Assembly: GCA_017428215.1 (NCBI GenBank)
Contig: JAFRRH010000032.1
Coordinates: forward strand, 1 to 42,835
Direction of reading: 5' to 3'
Source: Selenomonadaceae bacterium
GTDB lineage: Bacteria; Bacillota; Negativicutes; Selenomonadales; Selenomonadaceae
Length of the DNA stretch: 42,835 bases
Shown here: in pieces, positions 35,588 to 42,835 of the stretch
How the letters are laid out: the number at the start of each line of letters is the position of its first letter
Position numbering within the stretch: the stretch's first letter is position 1
Position numbers and translations under genes: made by a program
Notes under the pieces: model-generated
Told to the model about the DNA's origin: nothing
Database searches by the model: none
The model's input: only the letters and a program-made list of their open reading frames with translations

Positions 35588-36241
35588 TTATTTTTTTCTC
35601 TCTTCAAAGTCTTTGTCAATGTCTTTGCGCCAAGAGTCGTCACCAAAAATTTTATCGAAGTCGATATTGGGGGCAGCGAAGCCGGCGGCGAAATTACTAA
35701 TGGCTCCGAAAACTTCCTGAGTGCCTTTGTGGTCAGCGTGATAGTTGACAGCGCGGCGGGCATCAATGCCGATGTGCGAAGCTACTTCTACCGCGTCAAT
35801 ATTTGCGCCGAGAAAGATAAATTCCCAGCCCTGCTCTTTCTGATGTTCGATAAGCTTTTTGATTTCTCTGTAGTTAAACTTGTGGCTGGCATTTTCCATA
35901 CCGTCGGTGGTGATAACGAAAAGAGTTTTTTGCGGGCGGTCTTCTTCGCGGGCGTATTTGTGAATGTTCCTGATGTGTTTAATCGAATCGCCTACCGCGT
36001 CCAAAAGGGCTGTCGTGCCGCGTACTTCGTAATCTTTTTCTGTCATGGCTTTCACTTCAGCCAGCGGAATGCGGTCATGCAAAACAATGCTCTCGTGATC
36101 GAAAAGAATCGTTGAAACCAGAGCATTGCCTTCGGTCTGTGTTTGTTGCTTTTTTATCATCGAGTTGAAACCGCCGATAGTGTCTGATTCCAGCCCTGCC
36201 ATTGAGCCGGAGCGGTCTAGGATAAATACCAATTCTGTCAT
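35588..36241 (-). CDS. von Willebrand factor A domain protein
   Basis: The 217-residue protein is essentially one vWA domain. It has a complete MIDAS metal site: D9-R-S-G-S13 at the very N-terminus, Thr in VRGTTALLDAV and Asp in VITTDGMEN. No signal peptide is present, so it should be cytoplasmic and mediate metal-dependent protein contacts. Bacterial vWA proteins of this size often work with MoxR ATPases, chaperones or stress systems; none is beside it. ATG 36241 follows GGAGGC. It lies 73 bp after the HTH-like gene and has its own promoter with copy B of the shared operator. Confidence 0.9.
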   Translation of the reverse strand: MTELVFILDRSGSMAGLESDTIGGFNSMIKKQQTQTEGNALVSTILFDHESIVLHDRIPLAEVKAMTEKDYEVRGTTALLDAVGDSIKHIRNIHKYAREEDRPQKTLFVITTDGMENASHKFNYREIKKLIEHQKEQGWEFIFLGANIDAVEVASHIGIDARRAVNYHADHKGTQEVFGAISNFAAGFAAPNIDFDKIFGDDSWRKDIDKDFEERKK

Positions 36242-36266
36242 TTTTATCTGCCTCCTTTTGTTGAGG

Positions 36267-36312
36267 ATTATAAGTCAAGATACAAAGTGATTGGTCGCCC
36301 CTTAAGCGACAA
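36267..36312 (-). promoter_or_regulatory. shared operator-promoter element, copy B
   Basis: Read leftward: TTGTCGC (36312-36306), 6 bases, GGCGAC (36299-36294), 21 bases, TATAAT (36272-36267), then 25 bp to the vWA start codon. It begins directly behind the stop of the HTH-like gene. Confidence 0.75.
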
Positions 36313-36313
36313 A

Positions 36314-36814
36314 TCAGCCACCTAGCAAAGGCTGGTTGTACTTGTACAGCATCTGATTGACCAAATCCACATCGAAGATTTTGTACTCAATGAAGAACGA
36401 AACAATTACGTCGGCGAGATTTGCTTTACTGAGCGTGAAACCCGCCACTGCCAATAAATCTTCCGTTTTTTCAAAGTCCAGTTTCAGGGCAATCGCAAAG
36501 GCAAGAACTGTTTGCTTGCTCGGCTTGTAGTCGGGGTTATTTGCAATCTTGGAGAAGTGTCTGCGGTCAATGTTGGCGCGAGTGTACACCGCTGAATTTT
36601 TTTCGCCGCTCTCCTTGATGAACTTCAAAAGCATTTCGGAAAAAGTTTCTTGACCGGTTCGGGCTTGGGCTAATAATTTCTTGAAGTCTATCTCATCAAG
36701 CTCCACACCTCCGAAAACCCCTTGCATTGTTATCGTTTTGGGTTCAGATTGTTCTTTAAGATTTTTAGCAATGTAAGCTTGAACGAGATTTTCAATATTT
36801 TTGATGTCGGGCAT
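36314..36814 (-). CDS. HTH-like protein of the macrodomain-tail type
   Basis: The 166-residue protein starts from ATG 36814 behind GGAGGT. Residues about 60-160 (TFSEMLLKFIKESGEKNSAVYTRANIDRRHFSKIANNPDYKPSKQTVLAFAIALKLDFEKTEDLL, read in short pieces) form an Xre-like helical domain. It resembles the C-terminal domain attached to some ADP-ribose-binding macrodomain proteins and also found alone. DNA or RNA binding is plausible but not shown. The N-terminal 55 residues are unlike known domains to me. It lies between the B12 radical SAM gene (96 bp) and the vWA gene (72 bp) and is a candidate regulator of the island. Confidence 0.65.
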   Translation of the reverse strand: MPDIKNIENLVQAYIAKNLKEQSEPKTITMQGVFGGVELDEIDFKKLLAQARTGQETFSEMLLKFIKESGEKNSAVYTRANIDRRHFSKIANNPDYKPSKQTVLAFAIALKLDFEKTEDLLAVAGFTLSKANLADVIVSFFIEYKIFDVDLVNQMLYKYNQPLLGG

Positions 36815-36910
36815 GAATGTTACCTCCAATGACAAAAGGAGCACAGATCAAAGCTCATGCTCTTTGAAAATTCTTTTGGAACTCGCTCATAGAATAATTA
36901 GCTTCGCATT

Positions 36911-38635
36911 TTAACGGCGATTGTAAACTATAAAAAACTTTTTCTCCAATCTGTTCAGCACGTCAATAACTTCAGGAATACTTAATGAAACCTTTTCGGA
37001 AATTTGAGCCACGCTTAATTTACCAGTCGTCAAGGTTACTACTTCCAATTCTTTAACGGAAAATCTTTCTCCATAAACAGATACTGAATTTTCGTCGAGT
37101 CGTTTTAAATGTTTATAGAGTGGAGCTACACGCAAAGGATGCGCTTCCGACAAATTTTCCATGTCATTTGATTCTGAGCCTTCACCCAAATAAAGCATTT
37201 CATAATAGGCATATGCATTTTCGAGTTGAGTTAAAGCCATAAACCATGTGCTACGATGGTTGTGTGATTCTCCGAACCAACGCAAAATGTTTTCCTTTGG
37301 AATTTGTCGGCATTGGATTAACTCAAGCATCGTATCCAAAATGTACTGCTCAAATTCCGCTTGCTTCTGCGCTATAGCAATTCTGTCGAATTCTGTGGTT
37401 TCCGTTTGAGGAAAATCTCCCGCTGAAGTCAGAAAGTTCTTGTCGAAAATTTTTATTCCGAATTCGGAAGGACATAAAGTCATTTTGGTATTTGGAAGTG
37501 GCCAGAAAGTCACGACGCCGAGATCAATAACGCCTTTTCCGACTTCAAGAAGTTGGCGTACGAAAATTTTATCCTTCTCGTAAGTTTCATTGCTGAAAAA
37601 TGCACTTCCTAAAATTATGTTACCGAAGATTTGCTGAATACCCGCCTCGCAACATAGTCGAACAACTTCCAAAATTTCTTCTGTGGTAGTATTTTTCCCG
37701 TATGCTTTCAGAACGTCATTGTTGCCTGATTCTATGCCCAGTTGTAGTCTGTAACAACCGCTTTCAGCCAATAAGCTAATTAATTCTGGATTCTTGTAAA
37801 GCGTGTGAACGTGCCCTTCGCAGAAAAATTTGATTTTACATGTCTTGCGTCGCTCAATGAGTCCCGCGCAGATTTTTTTTACGCGCTCGGCGTTAAGCGT
37901 AAACGTGTCGTCCGTGAAAGAAAAATATAACTCATCTTCTGTCCAAACTTTGAGATATTCATCGAGCTCAGCAAGAACATTTTCTGCAGAGCGGAACCGT
38001 ACCCCCTTGCCAATCCCTTCATGACAAAAGGCACAGTGAAAAGGACAACCACGCCCCGTCATTATATTCAATCCGCTATGAAATTTATACGGCTCAAGAT
38101 AACAAGCTTCCGTAATGAAAGGCAGTTCATCAAGATTTTTTATCGGCAACCGCGCAGGTGTTTTTACAAGCACGCTTTCCGTTGGATAAACTATGCCGCG
38201 AATTTTCCAAAGCTCACCGCTTCCATTAAGGAATAACTGAGCCAATTCATGAACGGTTAATTCGCCCTCGCCCAAAACAACTGTATCACATTTTGACTCA
38301 TTGAAAAAATTTTCGTCGAGTGCAGTAGCTTGCGGACCGCCAACGATTACAGGCAGATTATATTGCTCCTTAATGTGACGGCTAAGGAAAATATTTTCGT
38401 TCACGTTGTCATAGTCACAGTAAAGCCCAATCATTGAAACGTTGCCGGAAGAACAAAATCCGTCTACAAATCTCGTACCTTCTAAGAAAGTGCCTGAAAA
38501 ACCTTTGGCTTCGTAACCTTCCTTGCGCAGAAACGCCGACAAGTAATAAATGCCTAAAAAGCCGCCGTGTCGCGCTTCGTAGTTCAGACAACGGCGGTGT
38601 AAGTTAAGAAAAAGAACGTCAAGCTTTGGTATCAT
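36911..38635 (-). CDS. B12-binding radical SAM protein
   Basis: The 574-residue protein has three parts. An N-terminal cobalamin-binding-like domain (about 1-165) includes PVIVGGPQATALDENF and VVLGEGE. A radical SAM core has C197-x3-C201-x2-C204 (GRGCPFHCAFCHEG). The C-terminal region ends in a winged-helix-like segment (SVAQISEKVSLSIPEVIDVLNRLEKKFF). The build resembles B12-dependent methylases and related enzymes; the substrate is unknown. ATG 38635 overlaps the end of the YkgJ gene by 17 bp, so the two are translationally coupled. An upstream in-frame start would overlap it far more. Confidence 0.85.
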   Translation of the reverse strand: MIPKLDVLFLNLHRRCLNYEARHGGFLGIYYLSAFLRKEGYEAKGFSGTFLEGTRFVDGFCSSGNVSMIGLYCDYDNVNENIFLSRHIKEQYNLPVIVGGPQATALDENFFNESKCDTVVLGEGELTVHELAQLFLNGSGELWKIRGIVYPTESVLVKTPARLPIKNLDELPFITEACYLEPYKFHSGLNIMTGRGCPFHCAFCHEGIGKGVRFRSAENVLAELDEYLKVWTEDELYFSFTDDTFTLNAERVKKICAGLIERRKTCKIKFFCEGHVHTLYKNPELISLLAESGCYRLQLGIESGNNDVLKAYGKNTTTEEILEVVRLCCEAGIQQIFGNIILGSAFFSNETYEKDKIFVRQLLEVGKGVIDLGVVTFWPLPNTKMTLCPSEFGIKIFDKNFLTSAGDFPQTETTEFDRIAIAQKQAEFEQYILDTMLELIQCRQIPKENILRWFGESHNHRSTWFMALTQLENAYAYYEMLYLGEGSESNDMENLSEAHPLRVAPLYKHLKRLDENSVSVYGERFSVKELEVVTLTTGKLSVAQISEKVSLSIPEVIDVLNRLEKKFFIVYNRR

Positions 38636-38912
38636 CTGAAACCTCTTTTGCATGTTTACGTTTGAGTTCAGCACAAGCCTCATAGTTGAGCCGAAGATAT
38701 TCTTCTTCCGTATAAAGTTCTGCAAAATATTTTTGATAGCCGACAGCAATGTTACAAAGGTCAGGGCGATTAAAATAGATACGACAACGATTTGTCACCG
38801 TATCCAAAAATTTGCAGACGCCGTTACCAGTATCGAAATCTTTAAGCGGTGGGACGCGGTCAATGTGCCTGCAACAAAGACCGCACCCGTCACATTTGAA
38901 ATTTATCGCCAT
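38619..38912 (-). CDS. YkgJ-family Cys-cluster protein
   Basis: The 97-residue protein opens MAINFKCDGCGLCCRHID, with the C-x2-C-x2-CC motif that the YkgJ (zinc/iron-chelating) family uses for a metal or iron-sulfur cluster. A second Cys set follows: GVCKFLD, NRCRIY, DLCNIAVGYQKYF. It starts 2 bp after the preceding gene without its own ribosome site and overlaps the radical SAM gene, so it is coupled on both sides. Its likely role is to supply or hold a metal centre for the partner enzyme, or to modify a protein. This role is inferred from coupling only. Confidence 0.85.
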   Translation of the reverse strand: MAINFKCDGCGLCCRHIDRVPPLKDFDTGNGVCKFLDTVTNRCRIYFNRPDLCNIAVGYQKYFAELYTEEEYLRLNYEACAELKRKHAKEVSDDTKA

Positions 38913-38914
38913 GG

Positions 38915-39910
38915 TCAGTTGATCGTCTGCAACATCTTTTGCCCGGTAGTAAGTGCATGTTGTGTTTCATCGTCGCAAAGGCTACCGTCTTCCCTAAGGA
39001 GCGAAGTATTAATCACGATTTTAATTGTTTTGGCGAGCGAAACCGCTGAATGAACGAAATCTCGTTCGTATGTTGAATAATAGTTAAAATCGGTACCGCG
39101 ATTACTAATGAGAGTAGCCAACTGATTGATTACGGGGCGGAATTTGCCGTTCAAATCGTTCAGTAAATTGTCTATCTGATTCGCACGTGCGCTGATAGCT
39201 TCCATCACCGTACAGAGATTTTTCACATCCTGCGCGTACTTTTTTGCTTCGTCTAATTGCGATTTTGCTTCGCTAAGAGCTTTATCTGCTTTAGAACTCA
39301 TAAACAAGCCCGTAATGATGAGAGCGGGAGCGGCAACAAGTCCGCCCAAAACCATAGTCCCCATAGCCATACCACCGCCACCTGCCGCGATTGCTCCGCC
39401 GCCGAGCCATGCCAGAGTTGCGTTTGTAGCCGCTGCGCCCGAAAGAGCTGAAATTGCCGTGCCTGTCGACGCCGTTGCTAATGCTCCAACAGTACCGTAA
39501 GCCCCAGCCGCCGTCAATGCTCCAGCAGCGATTGACCCAACACCGCCTTTCGCCAACTCTACGGCATTGAAACTTGCCTTTTGAAGTTCTCGAAAGTCCT
39601 CATTGAAGTTACGCAACTCCTCATGTCCAACCTTATCGTTGAAATTAACATTTCTTATGCGTTTGTAATTTTCTACGAAGTCATTCATGCTACTTGCCAT
39701 GATGGAAATTTTGGTTTTGCCCAGATTGGTCAAAGTGTCGTCCGTTGATTTGCGGGTCTTATCATGTCTTGCTTTGGCGGCGTCCGCTTTTCTTTGAGCA
39801 TCACGATTGATTTCCTTGGCTCTGTTCATCTTTGTACGAGCATCATCAACTGTTGCTACTCCAACAACTCCTACGCCACCAACGATGACTGCTAAAAATG
39901 GTATTGCCAT
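38915..39910 (-). CDS. glycine-zipper membrane protein with flanking coiled coils (331 aa)
   Basis: ATG 39910 lies behind GAGGAGG. A short hydrophobic N-terminus (AIPFLAVIVGGVGVVGVA) precedes a charged coiled-coil part. A long Gly/Ala-rich hydrophobic region (about 120-205) contains many small-residue repeats such as GALTAAGAYGTVGALATA and GGGAIAAGGGGMAMG. A second coiled-coil part follows (SKADKALSEAKSQLDEAKKYAQDVKNL). This layout, helical arms around a membrane-inserting hairpin, recalls pore-forming or membrane-remodelling proteins. No named family is recognised. It lies 26 bp after the other glycine-zipper gene. Confidence 0.7.
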   Translation of the reverse strand: MAIPFLAVIVGGVGVVGVATVDDARTKMNRAKEINRDAQRKADAAKARHDKTRKSTDDTLTNLGKTKISIMASSMNDFVENYKRIRNVNFNDKVGHEELRNFNEDFRELQKASFNAVELAKGGVGSIAAGALTAAGAYGTVGALATASTGTAISALSGAAATNATLAWLGGGAIAAGGGGMAMGTMVLGGLVAAPALIITGLFMSSKADKALSEAKSQLDEAKKYAQDVKNLCTVMEAISARANQIDNLLNDLNGKFRPVINQLATLISNRGTDFNYYSTYERDFVHSAVSLAKTIKIVINTSLLREDGSLCDDETQHALTTGQKMLQTIN

Positions 39911-39936
39911 AAAAATTCCTCCTCAAATTTTCAAAT

Positions 39937-41280
39937 TTATAATTCTAGTATGTAATTCGGATTTGCTATATCTTCACGCGAAGGCAACTTGCCGCCGAAT
40001 TCGTGAGCAATATTATTGAGCGCGGCATTCATGGAGTCGAAGTCTCTTTTTTCTAATGCGTACTCGAATTGATTCAAACTCCTATCAATCACCTGCTGAC
40101 GATTAGATAAGAATTGCGCAACCTTACGCTCGAACTCTTGCCGTTGACGTTCCATCTCGTTGATGTAATATTTGTAGAAGACGTGCATAGTCTCGTAGCG
40201 TTTTCGAGCAAGTTCGGCATCCTCAAACGCTTTCAAGACCGAACCGTAAAGCAAACTATTGGCGAAGTATCCGACAGCAGAACCAATCGCGCCGCCGATT
40301 GCACCGCCTAAAGGTCCTCCTATTCCCGTGCCAATCATTGTTCCTAACGAAGCATATACACCTGAAACGACAGCTCCTGTACCTTTTTCACCGAGTTCGC
40401 GCAGAAATTCAGCTTTGGAAATCTCGCCGTTTATCAGCTTTTTGAATGTGCTACTTAAATCGTAGACTGCTCCGGCAACACCAGTTAGGGTTTTTGAATC
40501 GGCAAGCTTATTTAGAACGGTGACCGTTCCATTGCGGAGCATTTCATTTTTAATTTCTCTTTCAGCGCGTTCCGACAAAGCTTTGATTGCTTCAGCCGCA
40601 AGTTCTGCGCCGTGTTGCTTGGTATACTCAACAGCGGTATTTTTTCCAGTGTAGACAACTATATTACCTGCCGCGTCAACGAAATCTTGTTTTCCGTCAA
40701 TCCAAGCTCCGAGATTGTCTGTAATTTGAAAGGATAACTCGTTTGCAAATAAATCGGTAGCGTTCCTTAAGTAGCGGTTTGTTTTACGAGAACCACGTCC
40801 CCTAAATTTGAGTCGCATATAAATTTGCTTCCCTGCACTTTTGCTATAAACGTGAGCCTGTTCTTCAATGTAACGTTTGAGATGAGTTTTGCCTATTTCA
40901 GCGAGTTCTGTTTTGACTTCCTCAAGAGTTTTCCCGCTACAGAAACTTTCAATCCCTTTGTTTGCCATTTCATTTAAAGCGGCAAAAACTTTGTCACGAG
41001 TTTTTCCTCTAGGAAGTTTTTGTTGGATCCGTTTGAGAGTGGCTTCAGTATGACGGGTAGCCAGCTGAACCGCATATTCATAAGCCGTGCGTTCAACTTG
41101 CTTTTGATAATCTTCCAATATGGCGTCGATGCCTTCCTCTTCTATCTTAACCAGCAATTCAAGGAACTCTTTCCTAGAATCCTGTGGAAGATCCCCTATG
41201 ATGTTATCCAAAGCACTACCAATGAGTGTACTCGTAGCCGAACTTATTTTTTGTTGAATGTAATCTTGTTTTCCGTTCAT
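39937..41280 (-). CDS. glycine-zipper protein with long helical arms (447 aa)
   Basis: This is the first gene of the operon. About 300 charged, mostly helical residues lead to a hydrophobic glycine-zipper hairpin (TMIGTGIGGPLGGAIGGAIGS, positions about 315-340), followed by FANSLLYGSVLKAFEDAELARKRYE and a helical tail. No signal peptide or catalytic motif is visible. The zipper resembles those in bacteriocin-like and outer-membrane lipoprotein segments that insert into membranes. The start codon has a weak GGTGAT site. Transcription probably starts from the TATAAT at 41308-41313 with copy A of the shared operator. Together with the 331-residue protein it may form a membrane complex. Confidence 0.7.
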   Translation of the reverse strand: MNGKQDYIQQKISSATSTLIGSALDNIIGDLPQDSRKEFLELLVKIEEEGIDAILEDYQKQVERTAYEYAVQLATRHTEATLKRIQQKLPRGKTRDKVFAALNEMANKGIESFCSGKTLEEVKTELAEIGKTHLKRYIEEQAHVYSKSAGKQIYMRLKFRGRGSRKTNRYLRNATDLFANELSFQITDNLGAWIDGKQDFVDAAGNIVVYTGKNTAVEYTKQHGAELAAEAIKALSERAEREIKNEMLRNGTVTVLNKLADSKTLTGVAGAVYDLSSTFKKLINGEISKAEFLRELGEKGTGAVVSGVYASLGTMIGTGIGGPLGGAIGGAIGSAVGYFANSLLYGSVLKAFEDAELARKRYETMHVFYKYYINEMERQRQEFERKVAQFLSNRQQVIDRSLNQFEYALEKRDFDSMNAALNNIAHEFGGKLPSREDIANPNYILEL

Positions 41281-41307
41281 ATAATCACCATTTGAATATT
41301 TTTTGAT

Positions 41308-41352
41308 ATTATATCTGATTGTAGACTAGGTTTGTCGCCTAGTAAGCGACAA
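41308..41352 (-). promoter_or_regulatory. shared operator-promoter element, copy A
   Basis: Read leftward: TTGTCGC (41352-41346), 6 bases, GGCGAC (41339-41334), 20 bases, TATAAT (41313-41308), then 27 bp to the start codon. In this copy the inverted repeat is perfect over 7 bp on each side (TTGTCGC / GCGACAA). Confidence 0.78.
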
Positions 41353-41458
41353 GTAAAGTTTTTAGTAATTATAGCAGTGTTTCTAAAATCTTGCTTTGAC
41401 TTAGGATTGAAAATTATCACTCTTAGTATCAATGACAAAATAATTCTTACCTCAAGCC

Positions 41459-41484
41459 GAAAAAAATCTCGACAAAGCCGAGAG
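41459..41484 (-). terminator. intrinsic terminator after the peptidase remnant
   Basis: Read leftward, the stem TCTCG / CGAGA around GCTTTGT is followed by a run of seven T, just past the stop at 41500. Confidence 0.7.
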
Positions 41485-41499
41485 TCAAAAATTTTCCTG

Positions 41500-42309
41500 T
41501 CAAGTAGATATTGGATAGCTGTAATAGGAATCAAGAACTTCACGATAAAGTTGAGGAATAATTTGATTGCCGTACTCTTGGCGAAAAGATTCAAGTTCAG
41601 TAGAGGAGTAAAAATCCAACAAGGCTTCGTAAAGCTCATGCAACTCTTCAGGCACAGAACACGGAATGTCATCTGGGTTCTCGTAAAAATAAGACTCACA
41701 AATAAGCGGCTTGTCGTTACAGCCCTTTTTTCTAGGAGTATAATTTTGAGTAGAAGCCGCGATATACTCAAATTTAGGGAAATCCGGCTTGGCAACGTCG
41801 GAAACAATTTTGATTACTTTTTGAATGGTGTTATCAAGGTCAGAGCGGTTAATAAACTCGTGTAGAGAGTGAGCATGATAGTATCCGGAGGAAAGATTGA
41901 CGGCGGCAATCCCCAGTTCGGGTGCGATAAGTGAGATGTCGGAGAAGGAACCCTGCGCGGTTTTGAATCCTTTACTGGCAATATACTCCTCGAAGTCAGG
42001 ATTGGCACAGTTGTAAAAAACAGCGTCGTTGGAACCGTGTCGGTCAATTTCGATGATTAACTTAAGTGTGTCCAAATTCTTTGGAAGTTGTTTTTGCTTG
42101 TGATAAGGCTTATACATGAAAATTTGGCGAGTGGTTTTCCGATTATTGAGCGTTTCGGGAATGTTTGTGTCGAAAGCAGTGAAAACGATAAAGGTAACAT
42201 TGTCGCGAGCGTAGTCCGAACAGCAGCAGTTATAATCGCAATCGGCGACGTTAAAAGAGTGGCAGGAGGTCAAAGTAGAGCCGCGATCATCTCTTTTTGG
42301 ATTACTCAT
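41500..42309 (-). pseudogene. M28/M42-like metallopeptidase, 3' part only
   Basis: About 269 readable codons resemble the C-terminal two thirds of a metal-dependent aminopeptidase. NPKRDDRG corresponds to the metal-bridging Asp segment, LIIEIDRHGSNDAVFYNC to the later Asp ligand, and GIAAVNLSSGYYHAHSLHEF to the His ligand. The segment where the catalytic Glu pair is expected reads FTAFDTN and lacks it. An unusual Cys-rich stretch (DCDYNCCCSDY) lies between. The first part of the gene is missing: a group II intron end lies immediately upstream of ATG 42309, which has no ribosome site. It appears to be the 3' exon of an interrupted and degenerating gene. Confidence 0.6.
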
Positions 42310-42319
42310 CGTTAAGAAT

Positions 42320-42414
42320 AGGAATAGGTAAGGCTTTGAGGTAATCGCTACCTTTTCCCCTACTCCAAACCGTGCGTGCACCTTTCAGCGCACACGGCTT
42401 GCCATCTATTTTTC
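42320..42414 (-). ncRNA. group II intron 3' end (domains V and VI)
   Basis: Read leftward, 42400-42367 is a typical 34-nt domain V: AGCCGTGTGCGCTGAAAGGT, then GCACGCACGGTT. The AGC catalytic base region, GAAA loop and matching arms are all present. Domain VI follows with the stem AGGTA-GCGAT-TACCT, and the intron should end near 42320-42330. The rest of the intron upstream is cut by the IS element at 42696, apart from the end of its ORF. Confidence 0.8.
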
Positions 42415-42693
42415 TTACTTCAAGTGTTTACGGTACTTTTCAAATCGTTTGTCAAGGTCTTTTCCGTGATGAATCAAGTAGTGTGTCTTTGAGCTAACCA
42501 GAATAAGATTTTCGAGATTGTTTGAACCGCCCTTTGAAAATGGTTTAACGTGATGAATTTGAGCGTCTAATGGGTCTAAGTCTTCTTTTGTAATAGCGTC
42601 TTTGCCCTTCTGTTTAGTCCAGAGGCTCCAAAGGTATTGGAAGGCTCCATAAATCGCTTGTTCACTGTCTCTGTATTTCAGAAGTTCGCGCAT
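42415..42693 (-). CDS. HNH endonuclease domain, C-terminal fragment of group II intron ORF
   Basis: The readable piece (92 codons from an internal ATG) has the HNH core DAQIHHVKPFSKGGSNNLENLILVSSKTHYLIHHG, with the His pair, Asn and final His of the HNH fold. It ends a few bases before the intron's domain V, as intron-encoded proteins with an endonuclease domain often do. The reverse transcriptase and maturase parts are missing because the IS end begins only 3 bp upstream. On its own it is a fragment. The zinc Cys pairs of many HNH proteins are absent. Confidence 0.7.
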   Translation of the reverse strand: MRELLKYRDSEQAIYGAFQYLWSLWTKQKGKDAITKEDLDPLDAQIHHVKPFSKGGSNNLENLILVSSKTHYLIHHGKDLDKRFEKYRKHLK

Positions 42694-42695
42694 AT

Positions 42696-42713
42696 CTAGA
42701 GCGTGTTGGTAAA
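42696..42713 (+). repeat. IS terminal repeat, right copy
   Basis: ctagagcgtgttggtaaa is identical to 30892-30909. It lies 3 bp before the stop codon of the IS5-type transposase and marks the end of that element; the interior is to the right. Confidence 0.7.
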
Positions 42714-42715
42714 CT

Positions 42716-42835
42716 CTAAAGTTGAATCAAAAGAGCAGATATAATAACAAAATTGAGAAAGCAGACAGCTAATTTGTCATAACGAGTTGCGATATGGCGA
42801 CGAGTCTTTATCCGCAAGAAAAAGCGTTCAACGAC
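42716..42835 (-). CDS. IS5-type transposase, C-terminal end
   Basis: The leftward frame enters at the window edge and ends at TAG 42718-42716, giving 39 residues. They read VVERFFLRIKTRRHIATRYDK then LAVCFLNFVIISALLIQL. This is the conserved E-R-x-F and R-I-A-T-R-Y-D-K end of IS5/IS4-type DDE transposases, where the Glu is the last catalytic acid. The remainder lies outside the window. It is inserted into the group II intron ORF. Confidence 0.85.
   Translation of the reverse strand, partial: VVERFFLRIKTRRHIATRYDKLAVCFLNFVIISALLIQL

Noticed and set aside
35579..36115. 178-codon plus-strand frame opposite the vWA gene
   Set aside because: It is the mirror of a clear vWA gene with an intact MIDAS motif and ribosome site; the plus frame has neither family features nor a ribosome site.
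41332..41865. 177-codon plus-strand frame opposite the peptidase remnant
   Set aside because: The opposite strand carries recognisable peptidase motifs; this frame has no family resemblance.

Overview
The window looks like a chromosomal stretch of a motile, diderm Firmicute of the Negativicutes (Selenomonadales type). This is an inference. It rests on the set and order of housekeeping genes (rodA followed by a fused TIGR03960/TIGR03936 gene; yebC-ruvC-ruvA; DUF116-dnaB), a long Negativicutes-like flagellin, strong AGGAGG ribosome sites with many TTG starts, and TTGACA-17-TATTAT promoters. Species cannot be fixed from the sequence.

Layout. (1) 1-1.9 kb is a decaying sugar/inositol locus: an IolE-like isomerase cut by the window edge, a broken AraC regulator and a broken Gfo/Idh/MocA oxidoreductase. 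(2) 1.9-5.7 kb holds trpF-trpB without trpA, a lone hypC and pckA. (3) 5.7-9.5 kb is a four-gene leftward operon that reads as a RiPP (ribosomally made, modified peptide) system: radical SAM/SPASM enzyme, short Cys-periodic precursor peptide, ClpP-fold protease and ABC exporter. (4) 9.6-16.1 kb is the leftward group fliC, rpe, fused B12-radical SAM/DUF2344 and rodA. (5) 16.1-22.3 kb is a tightly packed rightward operon: tyrS, NlpC/P60 hydrolase, GNAT, yebC, ruvC, ruvA (no ruvB), DUF116, dnaB. (6) 22.4-26.6 kb is a leftward operon of a Tat-signal GH13 glucosidase, a HAD phosphatase, and a FecCD permease with its ATPase. (7) 26.7-30.7 kb holds ugd and secA, each with its own promoter.

From 30.7 kb to the end the window is accessory. 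It begins with wreckage: an IS end, an IS110 transposase with nonsense and deletion damage, a P4-type primase/helicase with a nonsense codon, and a dense two-way array of AGTCTG repeats that looks like an old replication origin. Next come an UPF0158 protein, a short Xre protein, a zinc-ribbon peptide, an HEXXH protein and a vWA protein. A leftward operon then encodes two glycine-zipper membrane proteins, a YkgJ-type Cys cluster protein, a B12-type radical SAM protein and an HTH-like protein. The right edge holds a peptidase remnant cut by a group II intron, whose own ORF is cut by an IS5-type element. That element has the same 18-bp end as the left boundary.

Two items stand out. One is the RiPP cluster at 5.7-9.5 kb, where a ClpP-fold protein with an apparently lost catalytic Asp sits between precursor and exporter. 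The other is an inverted repeat, TTGTCGC-N6-GGCGAC, found three times in the 34.6-41.4 kb island. Each copy lies 20-21 bp upstream of a TATAAT box, that is, centred near -42, in front of the zinc-ribbon gene, the vWA gene and the glycine-zipper operon. No good -35 box is present in any copy. This looks like one activator-controlled regulon joining otherwise unnamed genes into a single system.
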